Below are positions 1 through 6,529 of a stretch of 10,371 nt of DNA, piece after piece. The stretch is from JACKBJ01 sp964549495 (lineage in GTDB: Bacteria; Chloroflexota; Anaerolineae; Epilineales; Epilineaceae), in NCBI GenBank assembly GCA_964549495.1, contig CAZJWJ010000136.1, forward strand, positions 1 through 10,371. The letters are read 5' to 3'. The notes below the pieces were generated by a model. The model was not told the origin of the DNA. It did not search any database and saw only the letters and a list, made by a program, of their open reading frames with translations. Every line of letters begins with the position of its first letter. The first letter of the stretch is position 1. Made by a program: the position numbers and the translations under genes.

Positions 1-52
1 TCGTGGGGGTTTCTAACTGTCGCCGCTGTCCAATTCTAACTGTCGCTGAACA
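1..52 (-). mobile_element. Terminus of an insertion sequence (IS21-like end suspected)
   Basis: Read on the minus strand, the segment from position 52 begins TGTTCAGCGACAG. It carries two direct copies of the 13-mer GCGACAGTTAGAA (complement at 11-23 and 34-46, 23 bp apart), followed by a run of Cs. A TG-starting end with internal direct repeats of this kind is typical of IS21-family termini, as I recall them. The boundary at 52/53 is set by the flanking VWA gene, whose similarity to its paralogue stops exactly there. The body and transposase genes would lie left of the window. Only one end is visible, so the inverted repeat partner and target duplication cannot be checked, and the family assignment is tentative. 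Confidence 0.6.
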
Positions 53-634
53 GACCACGATCTCGTTGGCGTAGGGTTGCGTGCAGGGATCCTCCGGCTC
101 TTCATATTCCATGGCCCGCCGCGCCTCGTCGGTCACCGCCACGAGGTCCGTGTCTCCGCCCGCCTCCAGCCGCCCGATCGCGCGCCGCGCGTATTCGGGG
201 TCGCTCCCGAGCCGCATCAGCGTGCGTGCACCGTCTCCTCCATCGACCAGGGCGATCTGCGTCGAAGGGGAGTTCTCGAGATCCAAGTCATCGACGATCT
301 CGAGGAGTGCCTCCCTCAGATCTCGTGCCTCCCTCGAACTCTCCATGCTGGACGAGTTCACCGCGAAGACGATGTGCAGCGGCGCCGGCGCCCCATAGCA
401 CGTGGCGTGGAAGTCGAGCGTGACGGTGGTCGCCTCACCGTGAAGCAGCAGGCTGGGCAGCGGGCTGCTGCGGGCGAATCCGTCGCAAGAACTCCGGCAG
501 CCGTAGGGCCAGCCACGACTCTGCTGGAGGGGTTCGGCATCGGCCGGCCGAGCTGCGACCAAGGACAGCGCAAGCCCCGCCGCGAAGGCGAGCGCGAAGG
601 CTACGGCGACCGTCTTCGCTGTCCTATCGAGCAT
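53..634 (-). pseudogene. VWA-domain secreted protein, 5' part, cut by IS insertion
   Basis: The minus-strand frame opens at ATG 634, preceded by AGAGG seven bases upstream, and runs without a stop to the window edge. The first 194 codons are native. Residues 5-30 form a signal peptide. From about residue 62 it aligns residue for residue with the paralogue encoded directly upstream: LLHGEATTVTL against LLAGEATTITL at 63-73, and IVFAVN against VVFAID at 88-93. The MIDAS aspartate at position 93 is Asn here (VNSSSM), so metal binding would already be impaired. Similarity ends at residue 194 (EIVV), in the beta strand matching FVVL of the paralogue, and the frame then enters the IS end. The second half of the VWA fold and any C-terminal domain are missing or displaced. 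It lies 20 bp downstream of the intact copy, so they were probably cotranscribed. The target of the VWA domain is unknown. Confidence 0.8.
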
Positions 635-654
635 TCGATGGCCTCTGCAACCGA

Positions 655-1761
655 TCACGGGTCGACCCCTCGCGGCGCGAAGACCTGTGCCCAGCTCGGA
701 TCGAGCAGCCGCGTGCCGCTTCGGTTCTGCGCATCACGCCAGGTCAGCCGAGCGCCCTCGGTCAGGGGCTGGAAGCCCGGGCGCGTCGGCCGGACCTGGA
801 AGGTGAAGGTGACCCCGTCGCGAGGAACGAAGTTCTGCTGCCAGCGCAGTTCGCCGGTGGTCGGGTCGACCTTCGGAGGTGGCCAGGCGCCGCCCTCGAC
901 CAGCTCGACCCCTTCGGGCAGGTGGTCGACGATTTCGAGTTGGCGCAGGGGGATCAGCGGCGGCGGTTCGTCATAGATCCGGTAGAACGCCTCGATGAGC
1001 CAAGGCAGCTGATCGAGCTGATAGAGGTAGCGCGACGAGCTGGCCAAGGCGCGCAGACAGCGATCGTCGTCGGGCGGATCGCTGGCATCGATGACGATCG
1101 ATAGCAGGCCCGCCCGCTTGGCGTCGCGGGCAGCGCCCGCGATCGGCGCGCAATCGCGGACCTCGATCTCCGGGCTGATCAAGACGACGAACTGGCGAAG
1201 GCCGCTGCGCGCGCAATCTGGAACGCGAGCGCGCAGCAGCTCCGCCCGCGCGCTCTCGAGCAGATCGTCGACCTGCGGCTTGCCGCCGGCTCGAAGCCCA
1301 TCCAGCACGGAGTCGATCTCGGTCCGGTCGTTGGTGAGCGCCAGGCGATTCGGCCGGCCCCCGTCGTAGTAGGACAACCCGACGCGCCAGGCCGGCTGCT
1401 GGTCGAGCCGCATGCGATCGATCAGCGCTCGGAGTCCCTCCCGCGCCTCCTGCAGCGCCTGCGGGGGCATCCGGCTCGAATGGTCGATGGCAAAGACGAC
1501 GTGGACCGCCTCGAAGGTGGGGACGCAGGCGGCCTTCACCGCCAGCGTGATGGTGGTCGCCTCGCCGGCCAGGAGCAGCGGCGGGTGGGCCAGCGTGCTG
1601 GAGTGCACCAGGCAGCGGCTGGGACAATCCGTGGGCGCGGCAGGTGCTTGGTCGGCCTGGACCGACCGGGCCGGGGCGTCCTGCGCGAGCGCAAGAGCAA
1701 TCCCTGTAGCAGTGGCCAAGCCCAGGCTCAGCAGATTGGTTTGCCACGAAGCGCGAGTCAT
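655..1761 (-). CDS. Secreted VWA-domain protein with C-terminal DUF11-like region
   Basis: This is a 368-residue exported protein. Residues 1-27 (MTRASWQTNL onward) form a signal peptide. A Cys-containing N-terminal segment follows, then a von Willebrand A domain at about 84-265. Its first MIDAS motif reads DHSSRM (D93, S95), where the usual last Ser is Arg. The segment FVVLISPEIE, where many VWA domains carry a Thr-Asp-Gly, lacks that Asp, so metal coordination is probably altered. Residues 275-345 (EIVDHLPEGVELVEG, then a W-x-x-x-N-F strand) resemble the DUF11/isopeptide-type beta domains that follow VWA in cell-surface proteins. I chose ATG 1761 over the upstream GTG 1806 because GAGGAAGGA sits seven bases before it and it starts the signal peptide directly. 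VWA domains generally mediate extracellular protein binding; the ligand here cannot be read from the sequence. Its truncated paralogue follows on the same strand. Confidence 0.85.
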   Translation of the reverse strand: MTRASWQTNLLSLGLATATGIALALAQDAPARSVQADQAPAAPTDCPSRCLVHSSTLAHPPLLLAGEATTITLAVKAACVPTFEAVHVVFAIDHSSRMPPQALQEAREGLRALIDRMRLDQQPAWRVGLSYYDGGRPNRLALTNDRTEIDSVLDGLRAGGKPQVDDLLESARAELLRARVPDCARSGLRQFVVLISPEIEVRDCAPIAGAARDAKRAGLLSIVIDASDPPDDDRCLRALASSSRYLYQLDQLPWLIEAFYRIYDEPPPLIPLRQLEIVDHLPEGVELVEGGAWPPPKVDPTTGELRWQQNFVPRDGVTFTFQVRPTRPGFQPLTEGARLTWRDAQNRSGTRLLDPSWAQVFAPRGVDP

Positions 1762-1768
1762 TCCGATG

Positions 1769-1777
1769 TCCTTCCTC
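1769..1777 (-). promoter_or_regulatory. Ribosome binding site deciding the VWA gene start
   Basis: The minus strand reads GAGGAAGGA here, seven bases before ATG 1761. This supports initiation at 1761 rather than at the in-frame GTG at 1806. Confidence 0.7.
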
Positions 1778-1858
1778 AAGCAGGTCTTAACACGCGAGGA
1801 GGGCACAAATTGACATGCGACTCCGGAACGCCGCTTCGAAGTACATGCCGATTGCTCT

Positions 1859-1895
1859 CATGCCTCTCTTGCGGAGGTATGCAATTCGTGGCATA
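1859..1895. promoter_or_regulatory. Inverted repeats over the vapBC promoter, possible autoregulatory operator
   Basis: Two dyads overlap the promoter. CATGCCTC (1859-1866) pairs 7 of 8 with GAGGTATG (1874-1881) across the -35 box. TATGC (1878-1882) pairs perfectly with GCATA (1891-1895), reaching into the -10 box. VapBC operons are commonly repressed by the VapB-VapC complex binding short palindromes at the promoter, so these are plausible operators. Short arms can arise by chance. Confidence 0.4.
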
Positions 1896-1897
1896 AT
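1869..1897 (+). promoter_or_regulatory. Sigma70-like promoter of the toxin-antitoxin operon
   Basis: A -35 TTGCGG (1869-1874) and a -10 CATAAT (1892-1897) are separated by exactly 17 bp. The predicted start near 1904 would give a 5' leader of about 22 bases containing the antitoxin Shine-Dalgarno sequence. Two inverted repeats overlap the promoter and are listed separately. Confidence 0.65.
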
Positions 1898-1925
1898 CGC
1901 TACACATACACAGAAGGAGGCGGAG

Positions 1926-2156
1926 ATGCGCGTCACCGTACATGTGCCTGATCAACTTGGCCAACAAGCGAAGGAGATGGCGAGGAGCGAGGCCATCTCG
2001 GTATCACGACTATTCGCCGAAGCATTGGAGCGATACATCGAAGAGACACGCAGGCGCGAGCTCGGGCGTGCGGTCTTGGCGATCGCAGGAAAGGTCAAGG
2101 TCGCTGACGATGTATACGACGTCCTCGAAGCAGAGCGTGCAGATGCTGGGTCTTGA
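1926..2156 (+). CDS. vapB: Antitoxin of VapB/ribbon-helix-helix type
   Basis: A 76-residue protein. The N-terminus MRVTVHVPDQLGQQAKEMA is a ribbon-helix-helix pattern: a short beta strand with alternating hydrophobic residues, then an amphipathic helix and a second helix (SVSRLFAEALERYIEE). The C-terminal third, charged and helical, would be the toxin-binding segment. I chose ATG 1926 because GAAGGAGG lies five bases upstream and the domain starts immediately; the same frame extends up to 1815 but that part has no family character. The stop at 2154-2156 overlaps the start of the following PIN-domain gene by 14 bp. The expected role is to neutralise that toxin and, bound to it, to repress their shared promoter. 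The exact antitoxin subfamily is uncertain. Confidence 0.85.
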   Translation: MRVTVHVPDQLGQQAKEMARSEAISVSRLFAEALERYIEETRRRELGRAVLAIAGKVKVADDVYDVLEAERADAGS

Positions 2157-2568
2157 CACCGGCTACTTCGTGGCCTTGATCGAAGGTCGACGAGAACCGA
2201 CTCAGGTCTGGGAGCGCTTGATCGAAGGGGGGGATGAGGCCACATGTTCTGCCTTGAGCATGTATGAACTCGAGCGTCTGGCGCTACGCGGCGTCATCGA
2301 TCGGGACGCGGTACATCTACTGCGTCACAGCATTCCGGCGATTGTACGGGTGCGGTGGGTGGATGAGGTTGACTTGTTGTCAGAAGCTGCGGGACTGACG
2401 CAGGGACTCGGCCTTGCCGCAATGGACTCGCTGATCCTGGCTTGCCTGCTAGCCGAGGATGCAACGACAATCTACACCACCGACACCGACTTCGAACGGC
2501 TCCAACGCAGGGACGTTCGCGTAATCAACCTCAACGCTCGAGGCGGCGGGTCCGATCAGGGCTCGTAG
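2143..2568 (+). CDS. vapC: VapC-type PIN-domain ribonuclease toxin
   Basis: A 141-residue protein, normal for a VapC toxin. The acidic residues that bind the catalytic metal ions in PIN domains are all visible: D5 in LDTGYFVAL, E42 in SMYELERL, D95 in AAMDSLILACLLAE, and D114 in TTDTDFERL with D116 nearby. PIN toxins cleave tRNA or rRNA when their antitoxin is degraded. ATG 2143 lies inside the antitoxin gene (14-bp overlap) with no strong Shine-Dalgarno of its own, indicating translational coupling; GTG 2137 is an alternative. The stop TAG 2566-2568 overlaps the end of the convergent propeller gene by 13 bp. G+C is visibly lower than in the flanking genes (57% over 1921-1980), which suggests separate acquisition. 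The toxin looks complete and catalytically intact. Confidence 0.9.
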   Translation: MLGLDTGYFVALIEGRREPTQVWERLIEGGDEATCSALSMYELERLALRGVIDRDAVHLLRHSIPAIVRVRWVDEVDLLSEAAGLTQGLGLAAMDSLILACLLAEDATTIYTTDTDFERLQRRDVRVINLNARGGGSDQGS

Positions 2569-5093
2569 TCGCGCCGCAGCAGGGTGGTCCAGTCGCCGGC
2601 CAGCCAGACGCGGTGTTGGTTGCCTTCACCGGTCGGGACGACGTCGATGTCGTGGAGGGGCACGTTGATCTCGGTGGCGAGGGTGGCCGGCCCGCCGGGA
2701 TAGGGCGTCTGGGTCCAGCCCCGGCCGTCGAAGCGCAGGACGGCGCTGTAGAAAGGCGGATCGTCGCCGCAGGCGATGCTGGTGTAGCGCCGGTCTTCCG
2801 GCACGTCGAGCCAGCGCCAGGCGCCGCGGCCGCAGCGGGTGACCACCCAGACGTCGCGCTCGCCGGCCGCGGCCAGGGCGGTGAAGCGGCTGCCCAGGCC
2901 GATGCCGCCCGGCTGCTCGGGCGCGAGGGTGAGCGTCGTGGTGATCGGCGTGCGCACCCGGGCCGTCTGGCCGGCCGAAAGGCGCATCAGGCGCTCGCCC
3001 ACGCCATCCCAATGCCCGACCGCCCAGGCCTCGCCGGCCGCGAACTGGTCGACATCGGCCATCGAGAGCCCGGGCGCCTCGATCTGGCAGACCCGCTTGG
3101 GCAGGCCGCCCTCCGGGCGATGGCAGCGGCAGTCCGGCGCCAGATCGAGCAAGGGCTCTTCGAGGCTCCGATCCCCGCTGGCCGTCGCGGCACCCGCCGG
3201 CCGGCGGGCGCGCGAGACGCCACCCTCGCAGCCCGGTTCGACCCACAGCGCCAGACCTTCGCCCACCGCCCAGGCGTGGCTGCCCTCGGGCTCGCGGCCG
3301 GCGTCGATGGCGCGGAGCTGGCCGGCCACGGGCTCCTCGAGCACCGGGCGCCATCGTTCGGAATATCGGTCGAACTGCCAAATCTGCGAGCGGGGTGTCG
3401 GCAAGCCTGCCTGCCGGGTGAGCGCCCAGGCCTCGCCGCGCTCCAGGCCGACGACGTCGACGAAGTCGCGCGGATCACGCTCCGGCGGGTTCTCCGGCCG
3501 GGGCAAGCGGAACTGCTGCGGCGCCTCGGCTCCGCCGGTCCAGCGCAAGCTGACGCCGGCATCGCCGGCCAGCCAGATCTCGCCGGGCCGGCCATCGATG
3601 TGGCGTATGGCCGGCAGGCCCTCGAGCTGACCGGCCAGCCGCAGATCCTCGCGCAGCTGTCCGCCCCGGTAGCGCAGCAGGCGCGCGCCTCGCTCCGACT
3701 CGACCAGCGCCATGCCGTCCGGCCCGTCGGGCACGAAGCCCAAGAGGTCCTTGCGCTGGCGCGACGGCGTCCAGATCCGGCTGTCGGCATCCCAGCGCCA
3801 GGCCTCGTCGCCCAGGCTGTACAGCAGGCCATCCAGCCGCTTGTCCGGCCCCCCATCGTCGATCAGGCGCGTCGCCAGAGCCAAGGGATCCTCCGGGTCG
3901 ACCGCGTTGCCGATCGGTGGCCGGCCGTAGGTTTCGGTGACCACCGAGCGGCTCCAGTCCACCCGTTCGATCCAGTCTTCGAGCCCCGGCTCCGGGCGGA
4001 AGGCCATCCAGTAGTCGGTCGGTGCCGCGCCACTGGAATCGGTCACCAGCTGCCCGATCAGGGCATCGCCGAGCCGGCGCGGCGTATCGGTGATGCGGCC
4101 CGTTCGCGTGATCGGGGCCTGGGACCAGTTGCGCGCCGCGTGATCGTAGCGCCAGGCGACCGTGCGCGGCTCGTCGTCGGACTCGCCCAGCGCTTGGCCC
4201 AAGGCGTAAGCACGCGGCAGGCCGCTGGGCGAGACATGCCGCAGCAGCTGCCGGGGCAGGCGGCCGGCGCCGGTCTCGAGCTCCGGCGCATAGAGGCGAT
4301 CCCCGCGCACGAAGACCCCGCGATCGGCCTCCTCGTCGGCCCCGACCATCCAGACTTCGGGATCCCAGCCGCCGAAGCCGTCCGAGCGCCAGATGGCGCG
4401 GATGGATTGCATGGGGGGCAGGCGCATGAGGTCGGGCAGGCGCAGCCCGTCCCGCCATTCCGACCAGGCGTGGATGCTGCTGTCGTCCTTGTACGCCACC
4501 GCCGCCCAAGCCCGACCGAGCAGGGGATCGGCTTCGACGCCCGTCGCCCAGCCGTAGAGCTCGTCGGGCTTGAAGGGCCTCCGCGTCAATTGGACGGATT
4601 GGTAGCGCACGCTCTCGTCGAAATAATCCGGCGGGGACTCGGCGAAGCAGCTACGCTCCTGGATCAGGATCTGGTCCTGGTCCCCCACCGCCACCGCGAC
4701 CGGCAGGCCCGCCACGCTGCTCTCGGCACCGGCCTCCAGACCGACCATGACCTGTCCGATCTGCGCGCTCCACAGACCCTCGGGCGTGATGCGCGCGACG
4801 CCGTCTCCCAGCGCCAAGAGCGTGCCGTCCGCGCCGAGGTCGACCAGGTCGCGGACCTGGCCGATGCCGCCACAGACCAGATCCCAGCCGACATGGCCCG
4901 GGCAGCTGGCCTCGATGGCATCCGGCGGCGCGCAGGGCTCCGGCGGGCCCAGATCGACCTGCCGGAAGACGATGGGCAAATAGGCATGGCTCGGCGACTC
5001 CGCGCCGAGGCGGTCGGGCCGCGGCGCGAAGGCGAGCAAAAGGACCGGCAGCAGGGCCGCGAGCAGCCATCTCGGGGCGCGGCCATCCGGCAT
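2556..5093 (-). CDS. Large secreted propeller-like repeat protein in a sigma factor operon
   Basis: An 845-residue protein. Residues 1-31 are a signal peptide (RAPRWLLAALLPVLLLAF), followed by AYLPIVFR (38-44), a motif I associate with exported Chloroflexota proteins. A short 'hydrophobic-W-hydrophobic-G' strand recurs: EVWMVG (246), EIWLAG (505), EAWALT (554), HAWAVG (606), EAWAVG (688), DVWVVT (747) and RVWLAG (828). It is often followed by an 'L-x-x-F/Y-D-x-x-x-x-W' strand. This is the layout of extracellular beta-propellers. Cysteines cluster at 53-73 and 622-669, compatible with disulfides. ATG 5093 is four bases after the stop of the preceding gene and starts the signal peptide; the frame extends to 5579 but that part is shadow of the upstream gene. 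It is the last gene of the sigma operon. No enzyme motif is recognised, and the exact propeller family is uncertain. Confidence 0.8.
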   Translation of the reverse strand: MPDGRAPRWLLAALLPVLLLAFAPRPDRLGAESPSHAYLPIVFRQVDLGPPEPCAPPDAIEASCPGHVGWDLVCGGIGQVRDLVDLGADGTLLALGDGVARITPEGLWSAQIGQVMVGLEAGAESSVAGLPVAVAVGDQDQILIQERSCFAESPPDYFDESVRYQSVQLTRRPFKPDELYGWATGVEADPLLGRAWAAVAYKDDSSIHAWSEWRDGLRLPDLMRLPPMQSIRAIWRSDGFGGWDPEVWMVGADEEADRGVFVRGDRLYAPELETGAGRLPRQLLRHVSPSGLPRAYALGQALGESDDEPRTVAWRYDHAARNWSQAPITRTGRITDTPRRLGDALIGQLVTDSSGAAPTDYWMAFRPEPGLEDWIERVDWSRSVVTETYGRPPIGNAVDPEDPLALATRLIDDGGPDKRLDGLLYSLGDEAWRWDADSRIWTPSRQRKDLLGFVPDGPDGMALVESERGARLLRYRGGQLREDLRLAGQLEGLPAIRHIDGRPGEIWLAGDAGVSLRWTGGAEAPQQFRLPRPENPPERDPRDFVDVVGLERGEAWALTRQAGLPTPRSQIWQFDRYSERWRPVLEEPVAGQLRAIDAGREPEGSHAWAVGEGLALWVEPGCEGGVSRARRPAGAATASGDRSLEEPLLDLAPDCRCHRPEGGLPKRVCQIEAPGLSMADVDQFAAGEAWAVGHWDGVGERLMRLSAGQTARVRTPITTTLTLAPEQPGGIGLGSRFTALAAAGERDVWVVTRCGRGAWRWLDVPEDRRYTSIACGDDPPFYSAVLRFDGRGWTQTPYPGGPATLATEINVPLHDIDVVPTGEGNQHRVWLAGDWTTLLRRDYEP

Positions 5094-5097
5094 CGAG

Positions 5098-5793
5098 CTA
5101 GGGACTGCGGGTGGCGGTGGGCGGTGCGCTCGTCGGGCGGCCCGAGGACACCGGCGGCGTCTCGGTCGGCCCGGGGGTCGGGTCGTCGAAGACGATGCCC
5201 GTCGGCTCCGGCTGGACGGTGGCCGTGGCCGATGCGGTCGGCGGCACCTGTTCCTCCTCGTCCTCCTCCGGATCGCTCGGGACGAAGGGCGGTGCCGTCG
5301 TCGGGATCGGGCCCGCGGCGCTGCCGGCCGGCGGCTGGGCTGCGCTGGGCATGACGGGCTGCTGGGCATCCGGCTCTTCGCCCGACGCGCCGGGTAGGCT
5401 CGGCAGGCCCGCGTCCGGCTGGAGCGGCGGGCGCGAGGGCGCCGAGGGGAGGATGGACGGATCGGCCGCTGTATCCTCCGGCTCGGCGGGAACTTCCTGG
5501 AGCGCCGCGGTGGCCGTCGCCGCGGGCGGGGCGACCGGCGTCTCGGGGGCCCGGTCGCGCAGCATGAGGCCGATGGCACCCAGGGCGAGGATCATCGACA
5601 AAGCGGCCACGGTGGCGGCCGGCCCCGGCAGCGTCTGCCAGGGGGCCGGCGCCACCGGCGGCCGGCGCATCAAGTCGTCGCGCAGTGCATCGCGAAAGAC
5701 CGCGCGCGGCTGATGGACCACTTCGGGTCTCATCAGCTCGGCGAGCGGATCTTCGCTCCTCACCGGCTCCGGATTCTTCGACTCAGGTGACAC
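5098..5793 (-). CDS. One-pass membrane protein with Pro/Thr-rich tail, putative anti-sigma partner
   Basis: A 231-residue protein. The N-terminal 56 residues are predicted cytoplasmic and hold PRAVFRDALRDDLMRRP (29-45), similar in pattern to the short 'F-x-x-x-LR-x-x-L' helix near the N-terminus of many sigma-linked membrane proteins. One membrane segment spans 57-78 (AATVAALSMILALGAIGLML). Residues 81-231 are low-complexity Pro/Ala/Thr/Glu sequence with an acidic patch at 174-181 (DPEEDEEE), presumably outside the membrane. There is no His-x3-Cys-x2-Cys zinc anti-sigma motif. The start is GTG 5793, supported by AAGGAG six bases upstream; it overlaps the sigma gene by 11 bp. Position and topology suggest that it holds the sigma factor at the membrane. 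That is inference, and it could instead be a structural anchor for the secreted protein encoded next. Confidence 0.75.
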   Translation of the reverse strand: MSPESKNPEPVRSEDPLAELMRPEVVHQPRAVFRDALRDDLMRRPPVAPAPWQTLPGPAATVAALSMILALGAIGLMLRDRAPETPVAPPAATATAALQEVPAEPEDTAADPSILPSAPSRPPLQPDAGLPSLPGASGEEPDAQQPVMPSAAQPPAGSAAGPIPTTAPPFVPSDPEEDEEEQVPPTASATATVQPEPTGIVFDDPTPGPTETPPVSSGRPTSAPPTATRSP

Positions 5794-6445
5794 CAGGGTC
5801 TCCTTGCAACTGCTTTTTCAATCGTTCTCGCGCCCGATGCAGGCGCTTGTGCACCGCCGCCGTGCTGCAGCCCAGGCTCTCGGCGATCTCGGGCGGGGTG
5901 ACGCCGGCAAAGTAGTACAAGGCCAGCACCTCCTGATCCGATTCCGAGAGCGACTCGAGGGCCGCCTGGACCGCGGCCCGATCGTCCCAGCGCTGCTGCG
6001 GGCGCTCGCGACCGTGATGGGGCAGGAAGGGCACGAACTGGCGCAGCTTGCGCCGTCGGTGGTGGTTGGCGATGAGGTTGCCCGCGATGCGGTAGAGCCA
6101 GGCCTTGAAGGGCACCCCGCGCAACTCGTAGCGCTCGATGGCCGACAGGGCCCGTTCCCAGACCGCCGCCGAGATGTCCTCGGCCAGCACCTCGTCGCCG
6201 CCCACCCGGCGGGCGATGTAGTTGTAAATGGCATCGAAGTGGCGGTCGTAGAGCTGCCCGAAGGCCTCACGATCTCCGCTCGCCGCTTCGACCAGGGCAC
6301 GGTCCTCGTCCTCCGTTCCCTCCTTGTTAACGCCTTCGGCGCCCTTTTTGGACAGCTGCCGATCGGATGCGTCCGAATTCGCCTCCTCTCGGCCGGCGGC
6401 TTTGGCGGAGGACGCGGTTGGATCGGGCACGGCGGTCACGGACAT
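5783..6445 (-). CDS. RNA polymerase sigma factor, ECF (sigma70 family)
   Basis: A 220-residue protein. Residues 1-45 are a polar, low-complexity extension not usual in ECF factors. Sigma region 2 spans about 46-130 (ALVEAASGDREAFGQLYDRH; then AEDISAAVWERAL and PFKAWLYRIAGNLIANHHRR for core binding and -10 recognition). Sigma region 4 spans about 157-212 (LSESDQEVLALYYFAGVTPP, with a helix-turn-helix at PPEIAESLGCSTAAVHKRLH). Region 3 is absent, as expected for ECF. It directs RNA polymerase to a specific promoter set, usually in response to a signal relayed by a cotranscribed anti-sigma protein; the next gene is the candidate. I chose ATG 6445 because the frame upstream of it overlaps the divergent rhodanese gene. 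It has no good Shine-Dalgarno, so an internal start is possible. The 3' end overlaps the next gene by 11 bp. Confidence 0.9.
   Translation of the reverse strand: MSVTAVPDPTASSAKAAGREEANSDASDRQLSKKGAEGVNKEGTEDEDRALVEAASGDREAFGQLYDRHFDAIYNYIARRVGGDEVLAEDISAAVWERALSAIERYELRGVPFKAWLYRIAGNLIANHHRRRKLRQFVPFLPHHGRERPQQRWDDRAAVQAALESLSESDQEVLALYYFAGVTPPEIAESLGCSTAAVHKRLHRARERLKKQLQGDPGVT
5800..5805 (-). promoter_or_regulatory. Ribosome binding site inside the sigma gene, supports a GTG start
   Basis: The minus strand reads AAGGAG six bases before GTG 5793. It lies within the last codons of the sigma factor gene and fixes the start of the downstream membrane protein. Confidence 0.75.
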
Positions 6446-6477
6446 GGGGAGCCGGCGCGAGCGGTGGGGGGGCCAGC

Positions 6478-6508
6478 TTGACGGGGGCGCATGAGGGCAG
6501 AGTATAAT
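6478..6508 (+). promoter_or_regulatory. Promoter of the rhodanese gene, predicted leaderless start
   Basis: The -10 is a perfect TATAAT (6503-6508). TTGACG (6478-6483) is a good -35, but the spacer is 19 bp, two longer than ideal. Transcription should begin six to eight bases after the -10, at 6514-6516, which is the ATG codon at 6515. The mRNA would therefore have no leader. Confidence 0.6.
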
Positions 6509-6529
6509 CCGGCCATGGACTCCCCACAA
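6501..6529 (-). promoter_or_regulatory. Possible promoter of the sigma operon, overlapping the rhodanese -10
   Basis: On the minus strand TATACT (6506-6501) is a five-of-six -10 box that shares four base pairs with the plus-strand TATAAT. A weak -35 TTGTGG (6529-6524) lies 17 bp upstream. The leader to ATG 6445 would be about 50 bases. The -35 is poor, so the call rests mainly on the -10 and its position. Confidence 0.35.

Noticed and set aside
11..46. Two copies of a 13-bp repeat as a possible CRISPR remnant
   Set aside because: There are only two short copies with a 10-bp interval, too small for repeats and spacers; the context of a gene break fits an IS terminus.
77..976. A 299-codon plus-strand frame across the two VWA genes
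   Set aside because: It crosses the boundary between the two minus-strand VWA genes and gives no recognisable protein; it is an antisense shadow.
1810..1815. Perfect TTGACA hexamer on the plus strand
   Set aside because: No -10-like sequence lies 15-19 bp downstream, and the better promoter for vapBC is at 1869-1897.
1815..1925. N-terminal extension of the antitoxin from ATG 1815
   Set aside because: The promoter -10 and the Shine-Dalgarno sequence lie inside this stretch, so it is upstream of the transcript or leader; the ribbon-helix-helix domain starts at 1926.
2442..5354. A 970-codon open frame on the plus strand
   Set aside because: It lies opposite the secreted propeller gene, has an Arg/Ala/Gly/Pro-rich composition with no domain, and runs through part of the vapC gene. 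Long antisense frames are expected opposite high-GC genes with G/C in third codon positions.
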